Source: Trichocoleus sp. | GTDB taxonomy: Bacteria > Cyanobacteriota > Cyanobacteriia > Elainellales > Elainellaceae | Length of the DNA stretch: 64,000 nucleotides | Direction of reading: 5' to 3' | Assembly: GCA_036702865.1 (NCBI GenBank) | Contig: DATNQD010000006.1 | Location: 1-64,000, forward strand | Part shown: positions 27,236 through 34,569 of the stretch, in pieces | Position numbering within the stretch: position 1 is the stretch's first letter | Layout of the letters: each line of letters opens with the position of its first letter | Notes under the pieces: model-generated | What the model was told of the DNA's origin: nothing | The model's input: only the letters and a program-made list of their open reading frames with translations | Database searches by the model: none | Made by a program: the position numbers and the translations under genes

Positions 27236-27280
27236 TCCGTATGATATGACAACTGAGGCGGATCGGCAGAATTTTTCCGC
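27212..27280. repeat. Two imperfect direct repeats of about 29 bp
   Basis: Copies at 27212-27240 and 27251-27280 share AACT, AGG-GGATC and GAATTTTTCCG with about five substitutions and one indel. They lie exactly where an attI recombination site would be, between the relic and the first cassette-like unit. attI sites often carry direct repeats, but the repeats here have no GTTRRRY core. Confidence 0.45.
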
Positions 27281-27352
27281 AGATCTTCAGATGGGTACGG
27301 AAGTATCTATCAGTATCCTAGGCACACAGTGGGTTGCTCTAGACGATGTCTT

Positions 27353-27454
27353 ATGGAACCGCGTCCTAGAAAACTTTTAGATCAATTGCGAGACGCGATC
27401 GGCTTAAGTTCACACCCATCATTCCGGCTCCCTTTGCCACAGGGAAATACATGA
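27353..27454 (+). pseudogene. 5' relic of an integron-type tyrosine recombinase
   Basis: A 33-codon frame opens MEPRPRKLLDQLRDAIGL. The segment KLLDQLRDAI followed by a basic residue, Leu and KHYS is the characteristic N-terminus of integron integrases and close XerC/D relatives. After about codon 18 the similarity stops (SSHPSFRLPLPQGNT, stop), so the rest of the gene, including all catalytic residues, is missing. It points away from the cassette-like array, the normal divergent arrangement of intI and cassettes. Only some 14 residues support the call, and other phage-type recombinases start similarly. Confidence 0.4.
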
Positions 27455-27540
27455 CAGTGCTGGTACGCTAACCAAAACAACGATCGCTCAGTAAAACTAT
27501 CCTGGTTTCGCAGAGCGATCGCAAATTTCACCACCTCTTT

Positions 27541-27574
27541 AAAGTCCCCCAGAACTGGGAAACTAAGAGGGCAA
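27541..27574. repeat. Decayed copy of dispersed palindromic repeat
   Basis: AAAGTCCCCCAGAACTGGG, then AAACTAAGAGGGCAAT: the same plan as the element near 16540, with substitutions that break the palindrome. Confidence 0.4.
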
Positions 27575-27670
27575 TGCAGGAACTCCATTCACAACTTCAT
27601 ACTTTCTACTCATCAACACCGCAATGCACTGCTTCACACTGGCAATGTCTTGCCCAACAAAAGGATTGTG

Positions 27671-27740
27671 AGGCATTACAGAAGCACTGCCATGAATTGC
27701 AGAAGCACTGTCATGAATTGCAAAAGCACTGTTATGAATC
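27671..27740. repeat. 21-bp tandem repeat, about 3.3 copies
   Basis: Three consecutive 21-bp units on the pattern ATGAATTGCAGAAGCACTGTC (first unit most diverged) plus a 7-bp start of a fourth. The period is a multiple of three, and in one plus-strand frame it reads ELQKHCH repeats, but that frame has no family resemblance and runs into the CRR6 gene from the opposite strand. It lies in the gap between the recombinase relic and CRR6. Confidence 0.7.
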
Positions 27741-27793
27741 AAGTTATCGATCGCATTCATTACAGAAGCTCGATCGCCTTGATCAAACTGACA

Positions 27794-28273
27794 TTAAGCC
27801 CCAATCAACTCAAAGAATCCATCATCAATTTCATAGCCCAACATTTGAGTCATAAATTTGACTTTGCTGCGGCTCCAAATCTTTTGCTGCTGCATCCATT
27901 CGATCAAGATAAAGACCTTCTTCATCACAAAAATCTCAAGCGCCTCTGGGTTAAACTGAATTCCCTCAGTCGGGCTAAATTGATGCGGAATCAGCATCGC
28001 GCTATAGCGTCCAAGTTCGCCTGCTTCCCAGTCCAGCAAGTAGGGCAGCCAGGGATAGTGCGCGTCCAACCGAATAAACCAGAGGCGCACTTCCGGAATT
28101 TCCGAGAGTTCTCTGGGGTCTTCTAAATCACGCGGAAAATCAACCTCAAAGCGCAATTGCTTCTCTTGCGAGCCGATCGTTCCTTCCGTCAGCCATTTCT
28201 CAATCACAGTTTGAACCGGAGTCAGGTCTAAACGATTCAAACAGTCAGCGTCTAACTTAATTGTCGTGGTCAT
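27794..28273 (-). CDS. CRR6-family NdhI maturation factor (DUF1817)
   Basis: 159-aa soluble protein matching the CRR6 family (chlororespiratory reduction 6, DUF1817), which is needed in cyanobacteria and chloroplasts to assemble the NdhI-containing arm of NDH-1. Recognised from the strongly conserved block PRELSEIPEVRLWFIRLDAHYPWLPYLLDWEAGELGRYSAMLIPHQF and the ending MLGYEIDDGFFELI (quoted in part). It acts in the cytoplasm or stroma. It lies 6 bp downstream of an FMN reductase gene, so the two are probably co-transcribed. ndhB of the same complex is at 4.6 kb. Confidence 0.78.
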   Translation of the reverse strand: MTTTIKLDADCLNRLDLTPVQTVIEKWLTEGTIGSQEKQLRFEVDFPRDLEDPRELSEIPEVRLWFIRLDAHYPWLPYLLDWEAGELGRYSAMLIPHQFSPTEGIQFNPEALEIFVMKKVFILIEWMQQQKIWSRSKVKFMTQMLGYEIDDGFFELIGA

Positions 28274-28279
28274 GGTTCT

Positions 28280-28861
28280 CTATGCGTTCAGTTTTGCAGT
28301 GACATTTGCCACTTTTGCGCCAATTCGTTCGATCGCGTTTTGTTGGTTCGCGTCTTTCAAGGTTCCGTCTGGGTTAAATGCCTCAAATGCTTTTGTCACT
28401 GCAAGCTGGTCAGGCAGAACAATGACTTTGATGTTGCCCAGAATCGATCGCAAATGGATCAGACCCCGCAGACCTCCCAAAACACCTGGTGATGCACTCA
28501 TAATGCCTGCCACCTTATCAACAAAACAAGCCAGCGACGGTTCATCTCCAGCCGGACGCGATGCCCAGTCAATTGCATTCTTCAGCAGCGGCGTGATCGA
28601 ACTATTGTATTCTGGCGAAGCAATCAGCAATCCCTGGCTGGCTTTCATCAGTTCCTTCAGCTTCATTGCATTTGCCGGAATGCCCTGCTCTGCTTCCAAG
28701 TCTTGATCATAAAGTGGGATGGGCAAATCGCGCAGATCAAGATAAGTGACTTCAGCGCCAGCAGCTCTTGCACCAGTCGCAGCAATTTGAACCAGGCGCT
28801 TATTAAAAGACTCTTTGCGGGCACTCCCAGCAAATGCCAAAATTTTAGGGGTGTGGCTCAT
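28280..28861 (-). CDS. NADPH-dependent FMN reductase family protein
   Basis: Flavodoxin-fold NAD(P)H:FMN or quinone oxidoreductase, 193 aa. The FMN phosphate loop is LAFAGSARKESFNKRLVQ near the N-terminus. The second family motif is SPEYNSSITPLLKNAIDW (SPEYNxSxxxxLKNAIDW). Proteins of this family reduce quinones, chromate or azo dyes and protect from oxidative stress; the natural substrate here is unknown. The gene overlaps nothing and precedes the CRR6 gene by 6 bp. Confidence 0.85.
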   Translation of the reverse strand: MSHTPKILAFAGSARKESFNKRLVQIAATGARAAGAEVTYLDLRDLPIPLYDQDLEAEQGIPANAMKLKELMKASQGLLIASPEYNSSITPLLKNAIDWASRPAGDEPSLACFVDKVAGIMSASPGVLGGLRGLIHLRSILGNIKVIVLPDQLAVTKAFEAFNPDGTLKDANQQNAIERIGAKVANVTAKLNA

Positions 28862-29140
28862 GGGGCTTCAAGTAGAAATACCTCAAATACCCCCGCATTA
28901 TATAGTCAGATTCAAATTGCCTGAATCGCCCGAAAATGAGACGATCGCTGAACCGTCAGCCAATTTTTTTGAGCCTCTGCCTCTTTTGAAGCAAATGTCC
29001 CGTTTTCGTCTCCCTGATCCCGCTTCTGCCAAGAAATTGCTTGCGCTCGGCTATCCCAGTTCGCTACTATGGTTTACTTGGCGATCAATAGACCTTGATC
29101 CTAAAAATATCTCAATACCGAAAGCGTACAGGAAAGGCTC

Positions 29141-29602
29141 ATGGCGAAGCGCATACAGCTAGTCTTAAGTAAAGACGTTAGCAAACTGGGTCGGTCAGGT
29201 GATGTGGTTGAAGTCGCACCTGGCTATGCTCGAAATTTTCTATTACCTCAGGGATTAGCAGTCCGCACAACTCCCGGCATCCTGAAGCAGGTTGAACGCA
29301 GACGAGAAGCAGAGCGGCAAAGACTCTTACAACTGAAGCAACAGTCTGAAGAGCAAAAGGCAGTGTTAGAAAAGCTCGGTCGTTTGTCGATCTCAAAGCA
29401 AGTGGGCGAAAACGAAGCCATCTTTGGAACCGTCACCAGCCAGGAAATCGTAGATCTGATCCAATCGGCTGCTGGAATTGAAATCGATCGCCGGAACATC
29501 AGCGTTCCCGAAATCCACAAGCTCGGCTCCTATACGGTGGATCTCAAGCTTCACCCCGAAGTAACTGCAACGGTTGATATTCAGGTCGTTTCACTGAAAT
29601 AG
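29141..29602 (+). CDS. rplI: 50S ribosomal protein L9
   Basis: Ribosomal protein of the L1-stalk base, 153 aa. The N-terminal domain carries the signature [20 protein letters not shown] long connecting helix follows (residues ~45-75, [20 protein letters not shown]), then the C-terminal RNA-binding domain ([12 protein letters not shown]). AGGAAAGG precedes the ATG at good spacing. It is followed 187 bp later by dnaB, an association conserved in many bacteria. Confidence 0.97.
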   Translation: MAKRIQLVLSKDVSKLGRSGDVVEVAPGYARNFLLPQGLAVRTTPGILKQVERRREAERQRLLQLKQQSEEQKAVLEKLGRLSISKQVGENEAIFGTVTSQEIVDLIQSAAGIEIDRRNISVPEIHKLGSYTVDLKLHPEVTATVDIQVVSLK

Positions 29603-29789
29603 TGACCAGCCAAAAGACTGAGGAGAACAACAGCCTCTGACCGCGCTTTGGGTAGGCAGAGCACTGCCGCTCAAAATAAATTCAAACTGCGGCTCAGACA
29701 TCTTGAGAGTAAGAAAGCTAAAATACTCGATACGTGGCACTGAATAGTACTAGCGTACTGCAATTTCTCTCTCCTCAGTCCCGGTCTGC

Positions 29790-31142
29790 ATGGTTCACGA
29801 ACTTAACTTTCAAGGCTATAGCGATCGTCTTCCACCCCAAAACATTGATGCTGAAGAAGCCATCTTGGGGGGAATTTTGCTTGATCCAGAGGCAATTGGT
29901 CGGGTTCTCGAAATCCTGCGTCCTGAAGCTTTCTATATCAGCACTCATCAAGAAATCTATCGGGCTGCCACCACGCTACAGTCTCAAGGCAAGCCAACTG
30001 ATTTGATGACGGTCACAACCTGGCTGTTTGACCACGGACTGCTGGATAAAGTCGGCGGGCAAAGCCGCATTGCTGAGCTAGTCGATCGAACCGTGAGTGC
30101 GGTCAATATTGACCAGTACGCTCAGTTGGTGATGGAAAAATATCTCCGCCGTAAGCTGATTCAGGTTGGCACAGAAGTCGCTCAACTGGGCTACGAAACG
30201 AGTTCATCGCTGGAGAAAGTGTTAGACCAGGCAGAACAAAAGGTTTTCAACATTACTCAAGCCCGTCCGAGCCAAGCCCTGGTTCCCACCGCAGATATTC
30301 TAACTTCCACCTTCTCTGACATTGAAAGTCGATCGCTCGGTTTAGTTCTGCCTGGCATCTCCTGCGGCTTCTATGATTTGGATGCCATGACTCAAGGATT
30401 CCAGCGATCGGATCTGATCATTGCAGCAGGTAGACCCTCCATGGGAAAAACCAGCTTCGTCTTAAATATTGCCCGTAACATCGCTGCATTTCATAAGCTG
30501 CCGATCGCCGTTTTCAGTCTGGAGATGTCGAAGGAGCAACTTGTTTATCGTCTCCTATCGAGTGAAGCGCAAATTGAAAGTGGACGATTGCGATCGGGAC
30601 GAATTGCCCAAACTGAGTGGGAAGCGCTTGGTCATGCCATTAGCACCCTGTCTCAGCTTCAAGTCTTTATCGACGATACGCCGAATATTTCTGTGGCTGA
30701 AATGCGATCGAAAGCACGTCGTTTGCAGGCAGAACAGGGAGGCGCATTAGGCTTAATTCTGATCGACTATCTGCAATTAATGGAAGGTTCAAGCGACAAC
30801 CGGGTACAGGAACTCTCGAAAGTCACTCGATCGCTGAAAGGCTTAGCGCGAGAATTGCAGGTTCCAGTGATTGCCCTATCGCAGTTGAGCCGGGGAGTAG
30901 AATCCCGCACAAACAAGCGCCCGATGATGTCAGATTTGCGGGAAAGTGGTTCGATCGAGCAAGACGCAGATCTGATCATGATGCTGTACCGAGAAGAATA
31001 TTACACGCCAGATACGCCCGATCGCGGCATTGCCGAAGTTATTCTCACCAAACACCGGAATGGTCCAGTTGGCACCGTCAAGCTTCTATTTGAGCCGCAG
31101 TTTACACGCTTCCGCAATTTGGCTGCTTCGGGTCGTTCTTAG
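29790..31142 (+). CDS. dnaB: Replicative DNA helicase DnaB
   Basis: Hexameric 5'-3' helicase of the replication fork; 450 aa. The N-terminal DnaB_N domain is PQNIDAEEAILGGILLDPEAIGRV. The RecA-like C-terminal domain has Walker A AGRPSMGKTSFVLNIA, Walker B LILIDYLQLM, and the arginine-finger region LSRGVESRTNKRPMMSDLRESGSIEQDAD (quoted in part). No intein interrupts it, although cyanobacterial dnaB genes often carry one. It sits downstream of rplI. Confidence 0.97.
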   Translation: MVHELNFQGYSDRLPPQNIDAEEAILGGILLDPEAIGRVLEILRPEAFYISTHQEIYRAATTLQSQGKPTDLMTVTTWLFDHGLLDKVGGQSRIAELVDRTVSAVNIDQYAQLVMEKYLRRKLIQVGTEVAQLGYETSSSLEKVLDQAEQKVFNITQARPSQALVPTADILTSTFSDIESRSLGLVLPGISCGFYDLDAMTQGFQRSDLIIAAGRPSMGKTSFVLNIARNIAAFHKLPIAVFSLEMSKEQLVYRLLSSEAQIESGRLRSGRIAQTEWEALGHAISTLSQLQVFIDDTPNISVAEMRSKARRLQAEQGGALGLILIDYLQLMEGSSDNRVQELSKVTRSLKGLARELQVPVIALSQLSRGVESRTNKRPMMSDLRESGSIEQDADLIMMLYREEYYTPDTPDRGIAEVILTKHRNGPVGTVKLLFEPQFTRFRNLAASGRS

Positions 31143-31210
31143 CCTGACTCTGCTCAGAAAAACATCTGCTCAAAAAACAAGAGACGCTCGATCGAACGCC
31201 TCTGTCTCTT

Positions 31211-31240
31211 CTAGCTGTAAGCCTACTAGCTGTAAGCCTA
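31211..31240. repeat. 15-bp tandem duplication after dnaB
   Basis: CTAGCTGTAAGCCTA occurs twice in direct succession, with a partial third (GTTGTAAG) after it. It lies in the convergent gap between dnaB and the FKBP gene. Just upstream, GAGACGCTCGATCGAACGCC forms an imperfect palindrome that could serve as a terminator, but no T run follows. Confidence 0.6.
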
Positions 31241-31294
31241 GTTGTAAGTTATCAAAAATCCAATCTCTAGCAGTCCAGTCGGAAAATTCAGCAA

Positions 31295-31828
31295 TTAACC
31301 GATTTTCAGCAACTCAACATCAAAGATCAGCGTTGCGTTAGGGGGAATCACGCCACCTGCCCCACGAGCACCGTAGCCCAAATCAGGGGGAATAATTAAG
31401 CGTCGCTGTCCACCCACTTTCATCGTACTCAGCCCTTCATCCCAGCCCTTAATCACCTGACCTTGACCCAGGCGAAACGAAAAGGGGCGGTTGCGATCGC
31501 GAGAACTATCAAACTTAGTTCCGTCTTCTAGCGTTCCAGTATAGTGAACTGAAACAGTTTGTCCTGCTTCCGGCGTGGCTCCAGTCCCTTCTATAAGGTC
31601 GATATACTTCAGCCCAGAGGCAGTCGTTTGGATATTTTCGTCAGTCATGAGATCGGATGCATTGGTGGTTGGGGTTGTTGAGGCTTGAGCCACCGTCGTA
31701 GCCGTACCGAGGGTTGTGGGATTGGTATCTGCTGCAATTGCTTCCTGTCCGGAATTTGTGAATTGAGCAACGACAAGAACGATGACGCAGACCATCATTA
31801 CGCCGAAACTAATCAAAATTTCCCGCAA
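31295..31828 (-). CDS. FKBP-type peptidyl-prolyl cis-trans isomerase, membrane-anchored
   Basis: 177-aa proline isomerase. The N-terminal hydrophobic segment ([20 protein letters not shown]) is a signal peptide or anchor, placing the enzyme in the periplasm or thylakoid lumen. A linker of about 45 residues rich in Thr/Ala follows. The FKBP domain then has the usual active-site residues: [40 protein letters not shown] and the ending [14 protein letters not shown]. Likely a folding helper for exported or lumenal proteins. It converges with dnaB. Confidence 0.9.
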   Translation of the reverse strand: MREILISFGVMMVCVIVLVVAQFTNSGQEAIAADTNPTTLGTATTVAQASTTPTTNASDLMTDENIQTTASGLKYIDLIEGTGATPEAGQTVSVHYTGTLEDGTKFDSSRDRNRPFSFRLGQGQVIKGWDEGLSTMKVGGQRRLIIPPDLGYGARGAGGVIPPNATLIFDVELLKIG

Positions 31829-31965
31829 ATCAATCCTCCTATATCCTCTTAAACGTTGACTCGATTGGAGCAGTCAAACCAGGCTCATTCCTCAGTGTAC
31901 CGCTTGATCTGATCCCTAATAGACAAAAATTCTTGCAGCCTATTATTTTGTGAAAAGTTGCAAAA

Positions 31966-32289
31966 CTAGCGCCAAAGCCGATTTTCCAGATCGCGCACCT
32001 GGCGTTCCAGGCGATCGAGCCGACCCCGCAGTTCATCCATTTCGTTTTGACGCGGTACGCCTAAATCTTGTAGTAAAGTGCGAAGCTGCCGCTGCATCTG
32101 GCTTTCCCAATTGCTCTGTCCAGACTTAAGCTGCTGCATTAGATCATTTGCAAAACTAGCTGCCTGGTCTGCATCAAGCTTGCCGTCTTTTACCCACTGG
32201 TCACTGACTTCTCGGAGCTTGTCTGCCACCATTGAAGTTGTCCCAATGCCAAGCATGATCAATTGTTGAATGAGATTATTGTTATCCAT
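31966..32289 (-). CDS. Phasin-like coiled-coil protein
   Basis: 107-aa helical protein beginning MDNNNLIQQLIMLGIGTTSMVADKLREV. It resembles the PhaF/PhaI-like phasin family of cyanobacteria, whose members associate with granules or other hydrophobic surfaces. The first ~25 residues form an amphipathic helix. The rest is a heptad-patterned coil ending LRGRLDRLERQVRDLENRLW, which probably mediates oligomerisation. The shorter ATG is used because the upstream in-frame extension is basic and unlike the family. Confidence 0.6.
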   Translation of the reverse strand: MDNNNLIQQLIMLGIGTTSMVADKLREVSDQWVKDGKLDADQAASFANDLMQQLKSGQSNWESQMQRQLRTLLQDLGVPRQNEMDELRGRLDRLERQVRDLENRLWR

Positions 32290-32582
32290 GCGAGTTTCCT
32301 TACAATTTGTCTGAAAGTGGCTCACCCGACTGCAACGCTGCACCTTCGCTCAAGTCTGGAGCAAAGCCATCTTTAATTAAGAACTGACAGAAATAAGAAC
32401 TGACAGACAATCCGGCGACTGATCAGGCATAAACCTGTCGGTCATAGCAAGATAGCACTGACTTTTGCCTTAGTTCTATTCTGGCAAATTTACCACTGGC
32501 TCGGACATCCACAGATTGAATTCTCCATCTGGGTGAACTGTAAAATATCTACATAATTAAGGCACTCATGCAGGACAGCAAC

Positions 32583-32891
32583 ATGGTAATTGAATGGCTC
32601 AAGTTTCAGGTCAAGCCTGAGTTGCGAGAACAATTTGTCCAAAAAGACGCAGAGATTTGGACGAGTGTTCTTTCACAATATCCCGGTTTTCTCTGGAAAG
32701 AAATTTGGATTAGCCCTGATGATCTAGCAGAAGTGGTTGCAGTGATTCACTGGGAAAATCTAGAAGCCTGGAAATCGATTCCGGCAGACGTTCTGGAAGC
32801 AACTGAGGCGAAGTTTACGACCGCAATGGGCGAAGGGAATCAGCGACTTGTTGAGACAGGACAATATCAAGTCCGCAAGCGGTTTCCTTAA
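32583..32891 (+). CDS. TIGR03792-like small ferredoxin-fold protein
   Basis: 102-aa protein of the TIGR03792 type (dimeric alpha-beta barrel superfamily), recognised from MVIEWLKFQVKPELREQFVQKDAEIWTSVLSQYPGFLWKEIW (quoted in part) and VIHWENLEAWKSIP. Function of the family is unknown; similar folds bind haem or act as small monooxygenases. An ATG 15 bp upstream is also possible. It is followed after 76 bp by a zinc-ribbon gene on the same strand. Confidence 0.65.
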   Translation: MVIEWLKFQVKPELREQFVQKDAEIWTSVLSQYPGFLWKEIWISPDDLAEVVAVIHWENLEAWKSIPADVLEATEAKFTTAMGEGNQRLVETGQYQVRKRFP

Positions 32892-32967
32892 AGGCTAAAG
32901 ACGCTATCTCTGCCCAAGTCATCATCGTTTCGCATAGCATAGAGACTGCAAGGTGATTAGATAGATC

Positions 32968-33336
32968 ATGCCAACCTGTCCTCGCTGCCATCAAACGGTT
33001 GATACGCAAGCAATTACCTGTCCTCGTTGCCGAACAGCTCTCAAAGCCTATGGTCATCCTGGTATTTCCCTGCACCGAGCGACGGGAGACGAACCGCTTT
33101 GTGCAACCTGTACCTATGATGTCGATAATACCTGCAATTTCCCGCAGCGCCCTTTTGCCAGGGAATGTACGCTCTATCATGATCAGCGGCAACCGATCGA
33201 TTTAAGCAGCCAGCGGCGATCGCCCCAGTCTTTGCAGCATTGGGTTGAACGGAACCGCCCTTTTCTCATGATTCTGGGTCTGTTTGCCGTGAGCTTTTTG
33301 ATTGTGCTTTATCAACTAAGCCAACAACAAAGATAA
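32968..33336 (+). CDS. Zinc-ribbon protein with C-terminal membrane anchor
   Basis: 122-aa protein. The N-terminal zinc ribbon has CPRCHQTV and CPRCRTAL (two CXXC). A second cysteine set follows (CATCTYDVDNTCNFPQRPFARECTLY). One C-terminal transmembrane helix (FLMILGLFAVSFLIVLYQL) leaves a short tail outside. The topology is of a tail-anchored cytoplasmic zinc protein. This form recurs in cyanobacteria, but I know of no assigned function. Confidence 0.7.
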   Translation: MPTCPRCHQTVDTQAITCPRCRTALKAYGHPGISLHRATGDEPLCATCTYDVDNTCNFPQRPFARECTLYHDQRQPIDLSSQRRSPQSLQHWVERNRPFLMILGLFAVSFLIVLYQLSQQQR

Positions 33337-33441
33337 GGCACTGCTGCCTGAGATGAAGTGAAGCAGCAATGCCCAGAAGATGCACCTGATTAGTTGTTCT
33401 GATTCTTTCAACTCACAAGCAATGTGATCAGTCAGAAGAAA

Positions 33442-34245
33442 CTACTCTTGGCTGGCAGCTTCAGCCTGACGACGGCGACGCAGACCCAGTGCACTTGCTG
33501 CACTCAGCCCCAGAAAAGCAAGCGTCATGGAAGGTTCAGGAACGCTCGTCATGTGCTTTACGTTTGCCTCACCCACATCAATCACAAACACTGCATCGTT
33601 AAAGTCGCGATCGGAGTGCTCGTTCTTGCCACCCGAAGCATTCAGTCCACCGTACAGATCCTCAAAGCCAACCATCAGGTATTTATCGAAGGCATAAGCA
33701 ACGGCATGTTGTAGCCCATCGGCATTAAAGGCAGTTTGTGTGCCGAAGATATTGGCATTACTGCCACGATTCAAGCCATCTGCACGCAGCCAGAAATCAA
33801 GCTGAGTTCCTGCGAGGAAGTTCCCCAACTTAACCCCATCACCCTTTTTGAGAGGACCATTACTGTCTGATAAAATCGACTCTGAAGAAGAGACATCTTT
33901 AAAGACCAAACCAGAGCCACTCTGTGCTCCAGACGCTTGATAGGCAAGCTGGTTACGGTAGCCTGCTCCTTCATTGATGAAATAGACCGACACATCGTGG
34001 TCATACTTCAGCTTCAGCTTGGATGGGTCAAGTTGAAATTGTCCGCTGTTGGGAATCGAAATTCGCTCAGACTGAACAAAATTCTGGAAGGGGCTGTCGT
34101 TGAAACCTGTCTGAGCTTTGCTGTAGATCTGGGGCTGAGTCCAGGTGCTATTCCATGTAAAAGCAGCAGCAGGAGATGCACTAGAGATCAGACCTGCTAC
34201 AGCAGCAGAAGCAGCAAATAAACCGGAAAGAAATGTGGGTTTCAT
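33442..34245 (-). CDS. DUF4114 PEP-CTERM exported protein
   Basis: 267-aa secreted surface protein. It has an N-terminal signal peptide (FLSGLFAASAAVAGLISSASPAAA). The DUF4114 region has the calcium-like acidic motif HSDRDFNDAVFVID. The C-terminal PEP-CTERM sorting signal is complete: VPEPSMTLAFLGLSAASALGLRRRR, that is motif, helix and basic tail. Such proteins are processed by exosortase and belong to the cell surface or sheath. It is monocistronic. Confidence 0.85.
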   Translation of the reverse strand: MKPTFLSGLFAASAAVAGLISSASPAAAFTWNSTWTQPQIYSKAQTGFNDSPFQNFVQSERISIPNSGQFQLDPSKLKLKYDHDVSVYFINEGAGYRNQLAYQASGAQSGSGLVFKDVSSSESILSDSNGPLKKGDGVKLGNFLAGTQLDFWLRADGLNRGSNANIFGTQTAFNADGLQHAVAYAFDKYLMVGFEDLYGGLNASGGKNEHSDRDFNDAVFVIDVGEANVKHMTSVPEPSMTLAFLGLSAASALGLRRRRQAEAASQE

Positions 34246-34569
34246 GATTGAAAATTACATGAATGAACAGCAAACTTCAGGGAACAGCACAATCGAGAAC
34301 TCGCAACAGAAGCCGATCGCCTAATACGTAGGATTTTTATTACCTGCTCTTTACTCTGCCCTAAATTTAATTGCTGTCACCAAGCTTTGCTAACTCTTCA
34401 ATTGAAGTGAGAAAGCTCAGCAATTACACGAGTTTGATGTTGGGAGAAGACAATGATTGCTTTGAAAGAAATACTAGTAATTCTATGGAGGTGATAAAGC
34501 TATCAAGAACACAGTCGCTCCATGAGCGGCGATCTCTTGACCGTGCAATCCCTGTTCCTGTCTCCGACC
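34246..34569. other. Intergenic region upstream of PEP-CTERM gene
   Basis: About 320 bp between the PEP-CTERM start and the end of the large TPR gene. It is AT-rich, with no convincing frame. The 73-codon open frame across it ends inside the TPR gene and has no family resemblance. No terminator hairpin with a T run was found. Confidence 0.4.

Noticed and set aside
23573-27454. Interpretation of the minus-strand block as a prophage or transposon
   Set aside because: No structural phage genes, transposase or terminal repeats around the whole block were seen.
27671-27740. Possible CRISPR array
   Set aside because: Units follow one another directly with no unique spacers and no cas genes are near.
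27563-27760. 65-codon minus-strand frame ending VKQCIAVLMSRKYEVVNGVPALPS
   Set aside because: Most of it is antisense to the tandem repeat; the rest has no recognisable domain.
27574-27855. 93-codon plus-strand frame with ELQKHCH repeats
   Set aside because: It is produced by the 21-bp tandem repeat and overlaps the end of the CRR6 gene on the other strand; no ribosome-binding site.
28815-29162. 115-codon plus-strand frame upstream of rplI
   Set aside because: It overlaps the start of the FMN reductase on the opposite strand and the rplI start in another frame; composition is not protein-like.
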